Of a stretch of DNA of 64,000 nt, positions 44,461 to 55,515 are shown piece by piece. The stretch is from Rheum nobile (taxonomy: Eukaryota > Streptophyta > Magnoliopsida > Caryophyllales > Polygonaceae). Both the position numbers and the translations under genes were made by a program. The first letter of the stretch is position 1; the number at the start of each line of letters is the position of its first letter. The stretch lies in contig WOAB01000040.1 in NCBI GenBank assembly GCA_027886185.1, positions 8,990,001 to 9,054,000 on the forward strand, given 5' to 3'. The notes under the pieces were generated by a model that ran no database searches, was not told where the DNA came from, and saw only the letters and a list, made by a program, of their open reading frames with translations.

Positions 44461-46384
44461 AAAAGATTAAAATAAAGGTTGATGAGCTTCTTTCTACTAA
44501 CCTTAAGAATGATAAAAAAATTGTATGATATGTGGTTCATAAAGGAATAGTCAAGTGACAAGGTTGAAGACAAGGAGGAAATGTTCCATCTACAAAGGAA
44601 GTTGCAAAATGCCAACGACCAGAACAAGAACGTGGAGGCTAAGGTAAGTCTTCTTGAAAACGGTGGTTCTACTAACCAATCTTGGCATGTAGGAATGAAA
44701 CACACAAGATTTGGCTAAAGCAAGCGGCATGGAACAATACCGCTTGTTTAGGCTACGTTATTCCTAAGGCAGAATCTAGTGAACAAGGTGCAAGTTGGCA
44801 TCAACTGATCAACCAAGGATTGAAAAGAAGATACCATACAAGCAAACATGGTTTCAAGGGAGAAAGGCACCACCCCAACATAAGCCTAGGCAAAGTTATG
44901 AAAGATGAGATAGGTAAAGTTATGGGAGATGGGAAAAGCAAGGGCACCATATGCCTTCAGGAACGATCAAAGATTTTCTGGATCAAGGAACAATGCCCAG
45001 TGACTGCAACATCCCGGAAGAGGTAAGTTTTCTATTTTTTGTGTGCATTCTCACTATATGGATAGTTCAACAGTTGAGTCTTTTGGTACAATGACTAACC
45101 TTAGGGAACCCAACTTTGTTTGGGTGTCCAAGAACAAGACTTAGTTTGTTTTACAGGTAGGTGTGAAGACAACAAACTAGGAAGAGACATTTCATGGAGA
45201 ATAATCCCTCACAAAGGTGAGTTGGGAACTCACTTATGGTTTGGTAGTAAGTGTTGGAGCGTAGAGGGGACGATTCCCTATTCAAGGAACATTGAGGCAA
45301 AAAACGATTGGGAACAACCCCATGGAACCAAGGAATGAGATATGTATCTTTGTTGAAAATATGCATATTTATTTCAATGTTAATCCTTTGGATTGCATCT
45401 AAGAATGAAGTTCTTAGATTGACTAGTATGGATTACTTGTATAAGTATCTCGATGATTGGCTAGAGAAGATGAGTTAACTAAGAAGAAATTGTTACCTCA
45501 TATTTCCATGTGTTATGTGATTTCATTTTGATGTTTTATCCTTTGAGTTATTATTCATTCTCATGTGTGTGCATGTATGATAGCATGATTCATGATTTAA
45601 CTTCAAAATGTTTGTTAGAAGACATTTTTCTGTCGACCCAAAGAAATCAACTTGATCATTTAAACCCTCATCATAAGCTGACATGATAACTGATTTCAAG
45701 ACCCACTCCAGTTGAGTCCAATGGTGTTTGCTTCTATGATCCCTTCTTTGTTGAGTCCACAACTGATGTACAACATTGGATGGAACAAAAGGACAATCGA
45801 ATTTTGATTTGGACTTCTTTGTTGAAATTTTATTCATGAACCATGAAATATATAGTCCAAATCTACCTTTATATATGTTGGATATACAATGATGTTGTTT
45901 CGGTTGGGGATCTCGAGTGATTCCAAGAGCTTGGGTGAAGGTGCAATTTAGATAGGAACACTACCAAATGAAGAATGGTTGAAGATGCAGAAAAGGGAGC
46001 ATTTCCCTCAACAACAACAAAAAATCAGAACGTTTGCTGATGAAATGAAGAAGAAAAAGAGGGGGGAAATTACTCAAAAAGAAACAAAAGAATATCAAAA
46101 TGAAGAAAAGTTCCAAAGGAAACAATGCGAAGATGTATAAGAAGATGTTCCCAAAGGGAAAGTGTGAAAAAAGAAGTCATAGAGAGAAGAAGAAACCTAA
46201 ATTGGCTTGCTTGAAGATGGAACACTCCAAGTGTGAAGGGTAAGGTTTTCAACCAAGGAGCATTGTGTCATGTCCAACGCATCCACTCTTAAAAATATCC
46301 AAGCAATTATATCCTATTTTCTTAGTTCATTTGTGACGTTTTGTCATATTTGTGATAAAGTTTCTTTTTGATGATTGTGATTAT
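44461..46384. other. Decayed retroelement-like stretch, not resolved
   Basis: Fragments such as EPNFVWVSKNK near 45110 recall copia Gag-Pol linkers, but no domain can be called. I see no host gene. Confidence 0.35.
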
Positions 46385-46587
46385 GTAACACTCCGGATTT
46401 GAGATTGGTTTATAAGGATTAAAGTGCTATACATGTCAACTAGAGCTCTTCCTTTTTCAGGGTTCATGTGAGGACAAAGAACATTAAAGTTAAGCATGTT
46501 AGGGTGGGAGTAGTACCAAGATGGGTGACCTCAAGGGAAGTCCTCGCGTTGGCATGGGATGACGCTTTTAAGACCTCGGGCCTTACA
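46385..46587 (+). repeat. Left LTR of the Cassandra-type element
   Basis: 203 bp, from TGTAACACTCCGG to GGGCCTTACA. Confidence 0.9.
46488..46560 (+). promoter_or_regulatory. 5S-rRNA-like segment in the left LTR
   Basis: AGTTAAGCATG, GAGTAGTACCAAGATGGGTG and GAAGTCCTCGCGTTG closely follow the second half of plant 5S rRNA, including the Pol III internal control region around GATGGGTGACC (46520-46530). In Cassandra this block is thought to drive Pol III transcription. It is not a 5S gene, as the first half is poorly conserved. Confidence 0.88.
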
Positions 46588-46589
46588 AA

Positions 46590-46602
46590 TGGTATCAAAG
46601 CC
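46590..46602 (+). promoter_or_regulatory. Primer-binding site, tRNA-Met type
   Basis: TGGTATCAAAGCC starts two bases after the left LTR, with one change from the usual TGGTATCAGAGC. Confidence 0.88.
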
Positions 46603-46705
46603 GACTCTGGGTTACAAGTGCGCTTGGCCCAGAGGGCGGTGATTCGACCAAGAGGTCTGTCATTGGGCCTTGACGAGGACGTCAAGGGGTTTAAGTGGAG
46701 AAGTT

Positions 46706-46907
46706 TGTAACACCCCATACTTCAGATTGGTGTATAATAATTAAAGTAATACCATGTCAACAAGACCTCTTCCTTTCCAGGGTTCAAGTGAGGACAAAAA
46801 ACTTTGAATTTAAGCGTGCTAGGGTAAGAGCATTATCGAGATGGGTGATCTCTTGAGAAGTCCTTGCGTTGGCATGGGCTAGCGCTTCTAAGGCTCTGGA
46901 CCTTATA
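46706..46907 (+). repeat. Right LTR of the Cassandra-type element
   Basis: 202 bp, from TGTAACACCCC to CCTTATA. The last dinucleotide has changed from CA to TA. Confidence 0.88.
46808..46880 (+). promoter_or_regulatory. 5S-rRNA-like segment in the right LTR
   Basis: TTTAAGCGTGCTAGGGTAAG and GAGATGGGTGATC correspond to the left copy with more changes. Confidence 0.82.
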
Positions 46908-46989
46908 GATTATATGTTTTATCACTCATTACATGTCTAGTAACTTTAAGTGTGGAACTCTTGATGAAATTTATGTTTCATGTGATAAT

Positions 46990-47285
46990 CAGATGTACCT
47001 TTTATTTAAGGTTTTCAAGGTCATTTTAATGATGTCAAAAGGAGGAAGAATGATTTTGCTAATTCCACTCCCCTTAGTATGCATTACATTAAGGATCTCC
47101 TGCAAACTTTCAGCCGAATCTCCGGTTTATCGGTCAATTTTCAAAAAAGTTATTTGCAAACATCTTCAAATATCAACATTTCCCACACCACATCCCTTGC
47201 TTCCATTCTTAATATTCAAGTGACGAAATATATGGAAAAATACCAAGGCATACCTATAGTCAGAGGACGTGTCAAAAAGGCATAG
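46990..47285 (+). pseudogene. LINE reverse-transcriptase fragment (forward part)
   Basis: The frame at 47079-47285 reads IKDLLQTFSRISGLSVNFQK, then ASILNIQVTKYMEKYQGIPI and a GRVKK end. This is the RT thumb-proximal region of plant non-LTR retrotransposons. It breaks off at about 47285, where the next LINE segment is inverted. Confidence 0.8.
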
Positions 47286-47645
47286 GCAATATATTTTTTA
47301 GTGATAATTCGGACCCATAAGTCACCTGGATCTGTCAAGATTTTCCATAATAATTTCATTTGAAGTGATTTGTTGGTTTCGTGGGTGGTATGAAGACCCA
47401 ACCCGCCCAGAGATTTTGGCTGGCAAATAGAGGTCTAGCTGATAAGGGAACGGTAGTTAGGGTTAGATTTGTTCCAGAAAAAATCTTTAATAATTTTATC
47501 CATTTTAGTACAAACAGATGTGGGTAGTAAGAAGCTCTGTATTAAGTAATTTACTTTAGGACATAGGTTGGACTGAATAAGAACCATACGTCCCGCTTGT
47601 GATAAAGTGTTGGTCTTCCATTTAGATAACTATTTTTTTGAGGGT
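47286..47645 (-). pseudogene. LINE reverse-transcriptase fragment (inverted part)
   Basis: The minus strand reads WKTNTLSQAGRMVLIQSNL, then NYLIQSFLLPTSVCTKMDKI, FWNKSN, SLGGLGLHTTHETNKSLQMK and WKILTDPGDLWVRIITKKY, with one TAG after RSLIS. In LINEs this part follows GRV..K directly, so the two fragments are adjacent pieces of one element with the downstream piece flipped. Confidence 0.8.
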
Positions 47646-49199
47646 CTACATGTAGTCAACAAAAATTTCCAATTTGTTGAAACTGTGAGCAAATTGGAAT
47701 TCACTTCATTAGTTGATCTTAAGGCTTTGTAGTTTATTCGCTAAGTAAGAGAATTCTTGTTAAATTGGATTCATGTGCATGGTGATTAGGGTTGCTAAAC
47801 TAGATTGATAATGTGGTATGGATATATATATATCTTGCATGAGATTTTATTGTTCATTAGGAAAACTATAAATTTGTTGCTGATCCTTGACTTGTGGGAA
47901 ATATTAATGAAATGTATAAAAAATCCTCCTCTAAGGGGAAGGAAAATAATTTTGTATGGACATATACTTTAGAAAAGAAGTTGGTTCAAATCTATCATTC
48001 ATATTAGATGGTGAATGGGGAGGGCGTCTCTTTTAACTGGATCTATGCACTTATCCAATACACCCAATACACATTTTCTACACAACCCCATAAACCAATT
48101 TCCTTCACAATCCTGCACACCTAATACACATTTTTTGCACAACAAATACACATATCCTGCACTTAGATGACAATGCACATAACCTACAAAACACCTACAG
48201 AAATACAAAAGCACAAATCATGCACAACCCTACAAATAACAATGCACAAAATCTTCACAAAACCTGCACAAAATTGCCCAAATACTCAACACTACATATA
48301 CATAGAGACCTTCACAAAATCAATCCTAAATTCCAAATCCATATGGAACTAGTTTCCCATGGTCATCAGTACATGCATAATCCATGGCATGTTGTAGGGC
48401 AAAAATCATGGAGTTTCTAGTGTAACAAATGAAAGCTCTATATAGAGCACAAAAGTGCCAAAGCGAAATGTTTGGGGGGAACATCAACACCCCCAACCTG
48501 ACAAATAACTTCACATTCCTACATAGAAAGTTTCATCACACAATAAACCTTACTTGAGCACGAAATAGATGACCACCCTAACTACAATCACAATCAGAAG
48601 GAAGAAGACAATTAGCAGGTTTCTGGCCCTGATGCCATGTGCTTCAGCCAGCAAAATGTACATTTGAGACGATTAGCTCAGAAATTTAGTCATAAAGCTC
48701 CTCATGCTCATGCTCCAAGAAAGCATTCTGGCCCTCTGAGGCCTTGTGCTAGTCCTCGAGGTCAAGTATCCTATTATTCTTTCTAATCGCTAGGCTTCCA
48801 AACCTCTTATCCCTTGGACTATCAAACTCCTCGTACATGAGATGATTTTCCCTAGTGTAATCAAACTCCGCGTTGTCATACATCACATATCAACAAATAA
48901 AATTCAGTGTCAAGTTTTGAAGAACTCTAGTCAATGTCCCCATCATTTTTGTGTTGATTGCGAATGCAAGGCCAATCATGAACATCCAAAATTTCGTCAG
49001 ACATGTTGGTTAACCTGCACAAATATACAATCAATTAGTAGTAAACCACAACACCCGTTTGAATTGATCGTCACAACATGGATCAATTCAACTAGTAATA
49101 CAAATACAAATACAAAGACTAGCCTTGAAATATCAGAACTTACATCACCAACACAAGAGCACCATGTATAACCAATAATTTATCAAAGGTCTCTATCAA
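47646..49199. other. Unassigned stretch with CACAA-rich segment
   Basis: There is no gene. The segment 48050-48330 is built of tacacat/tgcacaa words of low complexity on the plus strand. Confidence 0.4.
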
Positions 49200-49900
49200 C
49201 CTTAAACATCATTGCCTATTGAACCAATCATTCATTCAACATCAAGCATTCAACAACATATCAAAAGAAGGTTTAAAATAAAGCATTCATTCAACATTTC
49301 CAAACCTATGTAACACGTCATCACATACTACACACTTGTATCATAATTAAACATTACTAACTACTCCCATGCAACACTTTTCTAATCTAGCAGCAAAAGA
49401 TCAGAAATGAAAATAAAGCACATAAGCTTTCTTAAAAAAACACTCACAAAGCATCTAATGTAACAAGAAAAGAAACAAAATTGAATGCCAATGCAACAAT
49501 AACAGAAATATAAATGAAAATCAAACATCGGGCATTCAATGTGCTCATTCATTCACAAAGCATTTGAATGGACTGATATTCACAAAGCATTCATATTACA
49601 AAAGCTAATATAACAAGAAAAGAAACGAAAAGAAATAGAAAATAAAGCTAATGTAACAACAAAAGAAACAGAAATGAAAATCAAGCGTCAACTATTCATT
49701 CACAAAGCATTTGAGTGTATTGAGCATTCACAAAGCATTCATCTAGAAAAGCTAATGTAATATGAAAAGAAAAGGAAAGAAACATAAATGAAAACTAATG
49801 TAACAACAAAAGAAACATAAATGAAAATCAAGCATTAAGCATTCAATGTTCTCATTCATTCAACATCAAGCAGTCAACAACAAATCAAAGATAATTAACA
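49200..49900 (+). repeat. Degenerate repeat array
   Basis: Phrases attcattcacaaagcatt, gctaatgtaacaa, gaaaagaaac and atgaaaatcaag recur in the same order every 130-190 bp (for example 49545, 49690 and again near 49800), forming an irregular tandem array without coding potential. Confidence 0.7.
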
Positions 49901-50866
49901 ACACAAGAAACATAAATTAAAATAATTAAACATGCACAATCTTCATATTACAAAAGGTATTTTTCTAAAACTGAAGATTCTATAACACGCAACATTCAGT
50001 AAACTTGCATAGTCATCCAAGTAACAAGAAATGAAAATTTTTTCCCTTAGATGAAGGTTCAAAATCAAGCATTCATTCAACATTTCAAAACCTATGTAAC
50101 ACATCTTGCATGAGACACAATTTATCTTAATTAAACATCACACGCTACTTAAATGCAACACATTATCAAAAACAAATTCAACTTTCACAAAGCACACCAG
50201 CTTAACCGAACGGGGCCAAAGATACATTAAGAGTTCAATTAAATAACCGAATCATGATTGTAATATATGGAGTAATAGGTTGGATATTTACGTATTTATA
50301 CTGACAATTGTTTTAGAAACTGATCGAATCCAATAGAAATTGTTTTTTTTTCAATATGTATGTCATGGATAATCGTTTCCTTATAGAACATTCTTAGTAT
50401 TAATTAAATTCTTATCAATTGAGGTTATATTGAATCAAATATTGAAATGAACAAAAAGCTATCTTTCTTTTCGGATTCAATGAATACATATGAAAATTTT
50501 CCACCACGATGAAAACGCTAGGGACGGAGAACATAAAGGTAATTAGGCAATTAGAGATGTCACATGTACTATCACATGATTTATTGTATTTTATATAAGA
50601 AAAGGAAGATAACATTAAATTCATATGCAAACTACGTAGTCGCACCTTACATCTTAGAAAAGACTAGAACATGAGCCTAAAGGAAACAAATTTTGTAGAG
50701 ATGACAATCACAAACAATCTAGCCCCATAAATCATTTCCATTTAACCAGAAACTGCTCCCAAAGTTTAATATAGACTTTCAAACTCCCATGAAATCAAAG
50801 CAATCTAGCTCCAATAGGATGTTTGTTTATTGATGTTGGGTTAGTTATAAGAGATTGAGATACTAG
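49901..50866. other. Unassigned AT-rich stretch
   Basis: Some further attcattcaacat words spill over from the array until about 50100. Otherwise I see nothing. Confidence 0.4.
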
Positions 50867-51726
50867 TATTGGAAGATAAGTTCATCCCTCATCGAAAGTG
50901 GACGAATATCAATGCCTAGTATATAAGATTGGTGGGATACTTCTCATAATATCAATTGGCTTTAGGATGGGACCCCGACTTCACTTATGTAATGGGCATA
51001 TATGCGTCTATGGCCTCGTGTCTGCACGAACCCAGTCTATTGGACCATGTACTTTCACATGGTATCAAAGTAGGTTCGGTTCTGGGTCCATTTCTTGGAT
51101 TGATTGAGTGTGACTATAAAAATATTATGAGATGCATGCCCACCCACACCCGTTTGTCCAAGTGTCAACTAGACTAGGCTCGTTGCTCGCTCGTTGCACT
51201 TGCGATGACGTGTTAGAATATAAGTCCATCTCATATAGAAAGTGGGTAGATATCAATTTTTACTATATAAGGTTGGTGGATTACTCCTCTTATTGCCAAT
51301 TGGTTTTAGGATGGAACCCCACTAGGCTTATTCGTGCATATACGCGTGTACATGCACAAACCCTAGTCTATGGGCTCACAGACTTTCACATGGTATAGAG
51401 CATGTCCGGTCCTGAGTCCGTTTCTTGGGTTGATGCGGTCCAGATATAAAGAGACTAAGAAGCACACCTACACCCGTCTATCCAAGTGTAAACTACGCCG
51501 AGCTCATTGCATGTCCGTTGCACTTGTAGAGGTGTGTTGGAATATAATTTCATCTCACATCGAAAGTGGATGAATATTAATGTCTAGTATATAAGATTGG
51601 TGGGATCCTCCTTTTATTTCCAATTGGTTTTAGGTTGGAACCCCACCAAACTTACGTACTATGCTTATCTATACTTATATGCTTGTACGTTCTCGCCCCC
51701 ACTCTATCGACCCATATACTTTCACA
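50867..51726 (+). mobile_element. TRIM retrotransposon with three LTRs
   Basis: Three LTR-like copies of 180-193 bp (50867-51059, 51211-51390, 51535-51726) share tgttggaatataa, catcgaaagtgg, ggttttagg...ggaacccca and the end ctttcaca. The first two are each followed by a tRNA-Met primer site (TGGTATCAAAG 51060, TGGTATAGAGC 51391) and an interior of about 150 bp. The outer flanks ACTAG and ACTAT form a target duplication with one change. There is no coding capacity. The unit is not Cassandra, as no 5S-like block is present. Confidence 0.87.
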
Positions 51727-52060
51727 ACTATTTTCCAACATTCGATGTCATAATGTATGTGGTGGCATCAACATTTATATTTACATTGAGTTTCCCTTCT
51801 TAGGGTGTATTTCCTAGAGCATTGTTATATGATAAAGGCTTTCATATTAGCATATATCATCTTATTAGATCATTTGAACTACCTTATTACACTTTATCAC
51901 AAATGTTTATGTTATCATGTCTAACATAATGCTTTATCAAACATAAAAGTGTGTAGGAAATATACAATTTGTATTATCATCTACATAAATTATCAACCTT
52001 ATTAGCTAGGATGTATTAATTATCTTGACAATAATATTTGCATTATCATTGTGGGCGAAT
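51727..52060. other. Unassigned AT-rich stretch
   Basis: I see no gene. Confidence 0.4.
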
Positions 52061-52437
52061 CATCTTCTCTACTTTCCTTCTTAAAGGCTTTGCTTTTCTT
52101 CTCCATTAACATATATAAACTGAGATGCTCTATCTTTTTCTTAAACATAAAGCAAACCTTCCCTTCTACCGGTCTGAGTTCCTATCATCCATTATCTTCT
52201 TATCTGTGGTGCACAAATTCGAGGAGAGTTGTGCTACCCTTTGAGGGCTTACGCTAATCCTGACTTTTGCCAGTGTCAAGGCGATTTGCTAATAAGGAAG
52301 TGGCATGTACCATGACACAACAACGCATCTACAAAAATATCAAATCTCCCGCCCATATTTCAATCTATGTTTGTTGGTCTCATCCCCGTGTTGATTTCTC
52401 TCTTACAATTTATAAGCAAATACCATATCACTTTTTT
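52061..52437. repeat. Direct repeat, left copy, before a copia body
   Basis: cttctccattaacacac-like, ataaagcaaacc..cccttctac, gttcctaNcNNcc and atttctctcttac blocks match 55114-55515 in order at roughly three quarters identity. It could be one LTR of a pair, but no primer site follows. Gag homology starts ten bases later. Confidence 0.65.
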
Positions 52438-52446
52438 TTTTTCCGA

Positions 52447-52990
52447 ATGTAGAACGACAACATCCAGTTGCTGGATCTATCCAAGCTTGAACCCTTGGAT
52501 GGAACAAACTACAAGTCCCAAATGTTCTTGATCGTCTTGAACAACTCAAAGTCGATTATGTTCTCATCAATGACTCTCTGACAGTTTGTGCTCTCGCTCC
52601 GACGATCTTTGCAGTTGGTTCAACTCTTCCTCTGGCTCCACCACAAGGTCTCTAGATGTGATGATGAAATGAAATTGACAGAGAAATCTGCTAAGCTTGC
52701 TGCTCAAATCGGAAAATATGATCAAGACAACAATACAATATGGAGTATCCTTCTGAACCATATGCCAAACTCTTTATTCGATTCATTTCTATCTAACAAG
52801 TCTACTATGTCTATTCGAGAGACTCTCTAAAGGAGGATGCTTCATATGTGGAAAATTAGTCATATGGATGCTCAATGTTGTCATAGGAATGATGGTGTGA
52901 AGAGCAATCCAAATCATAAGCCAGCCCAGGACAAGAATCAAGCAAACCTGACAAAAGAGAACATGGTTGTTGTTATTTCAAAAGTGAACA
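52447..52990 (+). pseudogene. gag: Copia Gag remnant
   Basis: An ATG at 52447 is followed at once by TAG. The frame then reads NDNIQLLDLSKLEPLDGTNY, a typical copia Gag start, and later KYDQDNNTIWSILLNHMPNS and LFDSFLSNKS. At least two frame changes are needed. Confidence 0.78.
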
Positions 52991-53019
52991 TGGTCGACAT
53001 GATTGAATAGATGGTCGAC

Positions 53020-53350
53020 ACTAGAGAAACCAAGCACTTTTGTGCCAAAAAAGAATTGTTATTACATTTCGAACCTACTACTAAAGCGACCATGTTTACA
53101 TGGGAAAGTCCATCATTTCTGAAGTGCTCGGTAAAGGGAAAATACTTCTCAAATTAAATTATGGAAATAAAGTTGCGTTTAATCAATGTGTTGTATATGG
53201 CTTCCATGTGTAAAAACTTGATTTCTGGGGGTATAATAATTAAAGTTGCTTTTAGACTCCTCTTTGATGGAGGGAAAAGTAATCATTGGCAAGAATGGGG
53301 TATTTGTTGGGAAGGTTTTTATGGTTGTAAATGGTCTTTTCATGCTTGAT
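53020..53350 (+). pseudogene. Copia protease remnant
   Basis: TKHFCAKKELLLHFE, KVLLK-like residues and LRLINVLYMASMCKNLISGG match the copia protease. The Asp-Ser-Gly site itself is not visible: the segment before TKHFC reads MVDTRE, so the catalytic motif is altered. Confidence 0.72.
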
Positions 53351-53559
53351 TTAGTTGTTGTAGAGATTAATGAAATTGCATCTACTTCTTCTTACTTGGC
53401 TGATTCTATTGATTTATAGTGTGCTAGATTAAGACGTGAATATGAATGCTATTGAGCGATTGCTTAAATTTAGTTTGATTCCTAATCTGAACAAGGATAG
53501 CCATAACAAATAAGATGTATGAATTCACTAAGAAACTTTTACACTAGTAACTTATAGGA

Positions 53560-54170
53560 AATCAGACTTGCTTGAGTTAATACATTTTGACTTGGCTAAT
53601 TTTAAAAATACTGAAAGTAAAGGAGCCAAACAATATCATATCACATTTGTAGATGATTATTCAAGATATACCAAAGTCTATCTACTTGAATCTAAAGATG
53701 AGGATAGAAGAACATATTTAGTTTATAAGGCAGAACTAGAAAACCAATTAGATCGAAAAAATTAAAAGACTTAGATCTGATAGAGGCGGTGAGTATTAGA
53801 CTAATTCTCTTAAGAAATTTTGTGAAGAAAATGGCATTATACATGAAATTACAACCCCTTATACCATCAACAAAATGGTACATCTGAGAGCAAAAACCAA
53901 ACTTTAAGGGAAACGATGAATGCCATGATCATTAGTTCTTGTTTACCTGATTATAGGCAGGGTGAATTTGTTTTCTATGCGAATTATGTTTTACACAGAA
54001 TACGTCATAAAAAGCTTGGTGTAACTCCTTATGAATTATGGAAAGGCTATGCACCTAACTTGTCATATCTGAAAGTGTGGGGGTGTCTAGCTAAAGTTGT
54101 ATTTCCTTTGTTTAAATGTGAAACAGTTGGACCTAGGACTTTGGATTGTGTATTCATATGTTTATGTTGA
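53560..54170 (+). pseudogene. int: Copia integrase remnant
   Basis: LELIHFDLANF (first Asp), ITFVDDYSRYTKVYLL, LRSDRGGEY (second Asp), then after frame changes VLHRIRHKKLGVTPYELWKG and LSYLKVWGCLAKV. Stops occur near 53765 and 53800. Confidence 0.85.
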
Positions 54171-54603
54171 TAGTAGTCTAGCTTACATATTCATGCGATT
54201 AAATTATCGAACTATGTGTGAGTATCGTAATGCAGATTTCTTTGAGCATGTTTATCCTATGAAAACTAGTGATGTGCTTGGTTTCGTTATTCCTTCATCT
54301 ACCAATAAGTCCTCTGCATGTAAGACCTCTCATGATTCTGTTGAACCTAGAATGAGTAAAAGTTAGAGAATTGAAACTAGCTTTGATCATGATTTTGTGA
54401 CATCTTTTTTAATAAAACTTAATAAGATAGATATATAAGATATGATTGAAGAAGATCCTAAATGCTATAAGTTCTATCGATGTTAGTTTCTAGAAAGATG
54501 ATATTAACATAGAATTAGATTTGATCATATCTAATCAAACATGGGAAATATTTAACTTGCCTAGAGTAGTAAAGCTATTGGGTGTAAATGGATTTTTAAG
54601 AAG

Positions 54604-54877
54604 TTGAAAATTGATGGCTCTAAAGAAAGATACAAAGCAAAACTTGTATTTAAGGGGTTTATTCAGAAACATGGTATTTATTATTTTGACACTTACTTAC
54701 ATGTAACTAAAATTGCTACAATTCATGCTTTGCTAGCTTTAGCTACTGCTCATAATTTTCTAGTATATCATATGGATATGAAGACAATATTCCTTAATGA
54801 CAATTTAGATGAAGAAATATACATGCAACAACCTCTAGGTATTGAGATTTTTGGACAAATGCACAAGGTATGTAAGC
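54604..54877 (+). pseudogene. Copia reverse transcriptase, front part
   Basis: YKAKLVFKGFIQKHGIYYFD, ATIHALLALATAHNF, MDMKTIFLNDNLDEEIYMQQ and KVCKL are present. The YVDD active site lies beyond the break and is lost. Confidence 0.85.
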
Positions 54878-55113
54878 TCAAGGTGGCTCACACGGCATGT
54901 GCGTTTGATCCACGGTATGTGCCCTCTCTTTGGGTGAGTAATATGACTAGCCTTGGTTTCTTTGGCTCGTCTATGGTGGCAGTCAAGCATCGGATGAGTC
55001 AGGTGATCGCCTCCTTGATCTTCTTGGCCTGAGCCCTTGTGATTGGACCTTGTGCGGACACTCGAATCATGTCCTCGACATCCCTCATAGTCATCGTGGA
55101 GCGTCTTGGAAAA
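54878..55113 (-). repeat. Gypsy-type polyprotein scrap
   Basis: The minus strand reads MTMRDVEDMIRVSAQGPITR and then AQAKKIKEAIT, like the GPITR/GPMTR segment of gypsy polyproteins. It has replaced the end of the copia RT at 54878. Confidence 0.55.
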
Positions 55114-55515
55114 ATAATCTTCTCCACTTTCCTATTAAAGGGTATGCTTCTCTTCTCCATTAACACACAAAAGTTGAATAGCTCTATCTTATTTCTTGAA
55201 CACAAAGCAAACCCGCCCTTCTACTGGTTTAAGTTCCTACCGGCCCCTTTCTTCTTATCTGAAGTGCACATATTCGAAGAGAGATGTGCTAACCTTGAAA
55301 TCTTACGCCACTTCTAACTTACACGAGTACGTATCAGGGAACCTTATTCTAAGACATACAGTGACTTATACCACGACACATATATGCGTCTACAGCCGCG
55401 CATCTCCAATAATCTCCAATAACATCAAATCTTCAACCCACATTTTAATCTTTGTTCGTTGTTCCCGTCTCTATGGTGTTTTCTCTCTTACGTTTACATA
55501 GCATATATAATGATA
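55114..55515. repeat. Direct repeat, right copy
   Basis: The partner of 52061-52437. Its left side joins a gypsy-type fragment on the minus strand instead of the copia end. Confidence 0.65.

Larger units (their letters stand above)
46385..46907 (+). mobile_element. Cassandra-type TRIM with 5S-RNA-like LTRs
   Basis: Two LTRs of about 200 bp (46385-46587 and 46706-46907) start TGTAACAC and end CCTTACA (CCTTATA in the right copy). Between them is a 118-bp interior that begins with a tRNA-Met primer site and ends with a purine-rich tract. Flanks AATTA and GATTA form a 5-bp target duplication with one change. Each LTR contains a 5S-rRNA-like block. These features define Cassandra elements, which code for nothing. 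LTR divergence is high by eye (roughly a quarter of sites), so the insertion is old. Confidence 0.92.
52447..54877 (+). mobile_element. Ty1/copia coding body, decayed and truncated
   Basis: The plus strand carries gag (52447-52990), protease (53020-53350), integrase (53560-54170) and the start of RT (54604-54877), in copia order, with many stops. It ends abruptly in RT at KVCKLK. The rest of RT and RNase H are missing. Confidence 0.88.

Noticed and set aside
46488..46560. A functional 5S rRNA gene
   Set aside because: Only the second half matches, it is repeated inside LTRs, and the LTR ends and primer site explain it.
46468..46710. Overlapping 80-84-codon ORFs on both strands
   Set aside because: They span the Cassandra LTR and interior, which are explained by the 5S-like block and primer site.
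50270..50640. Possible plastid DNA insertion
   Set aside because: The AT-rich style recalls chloroplast spacers, but I could not match any plastid gene.
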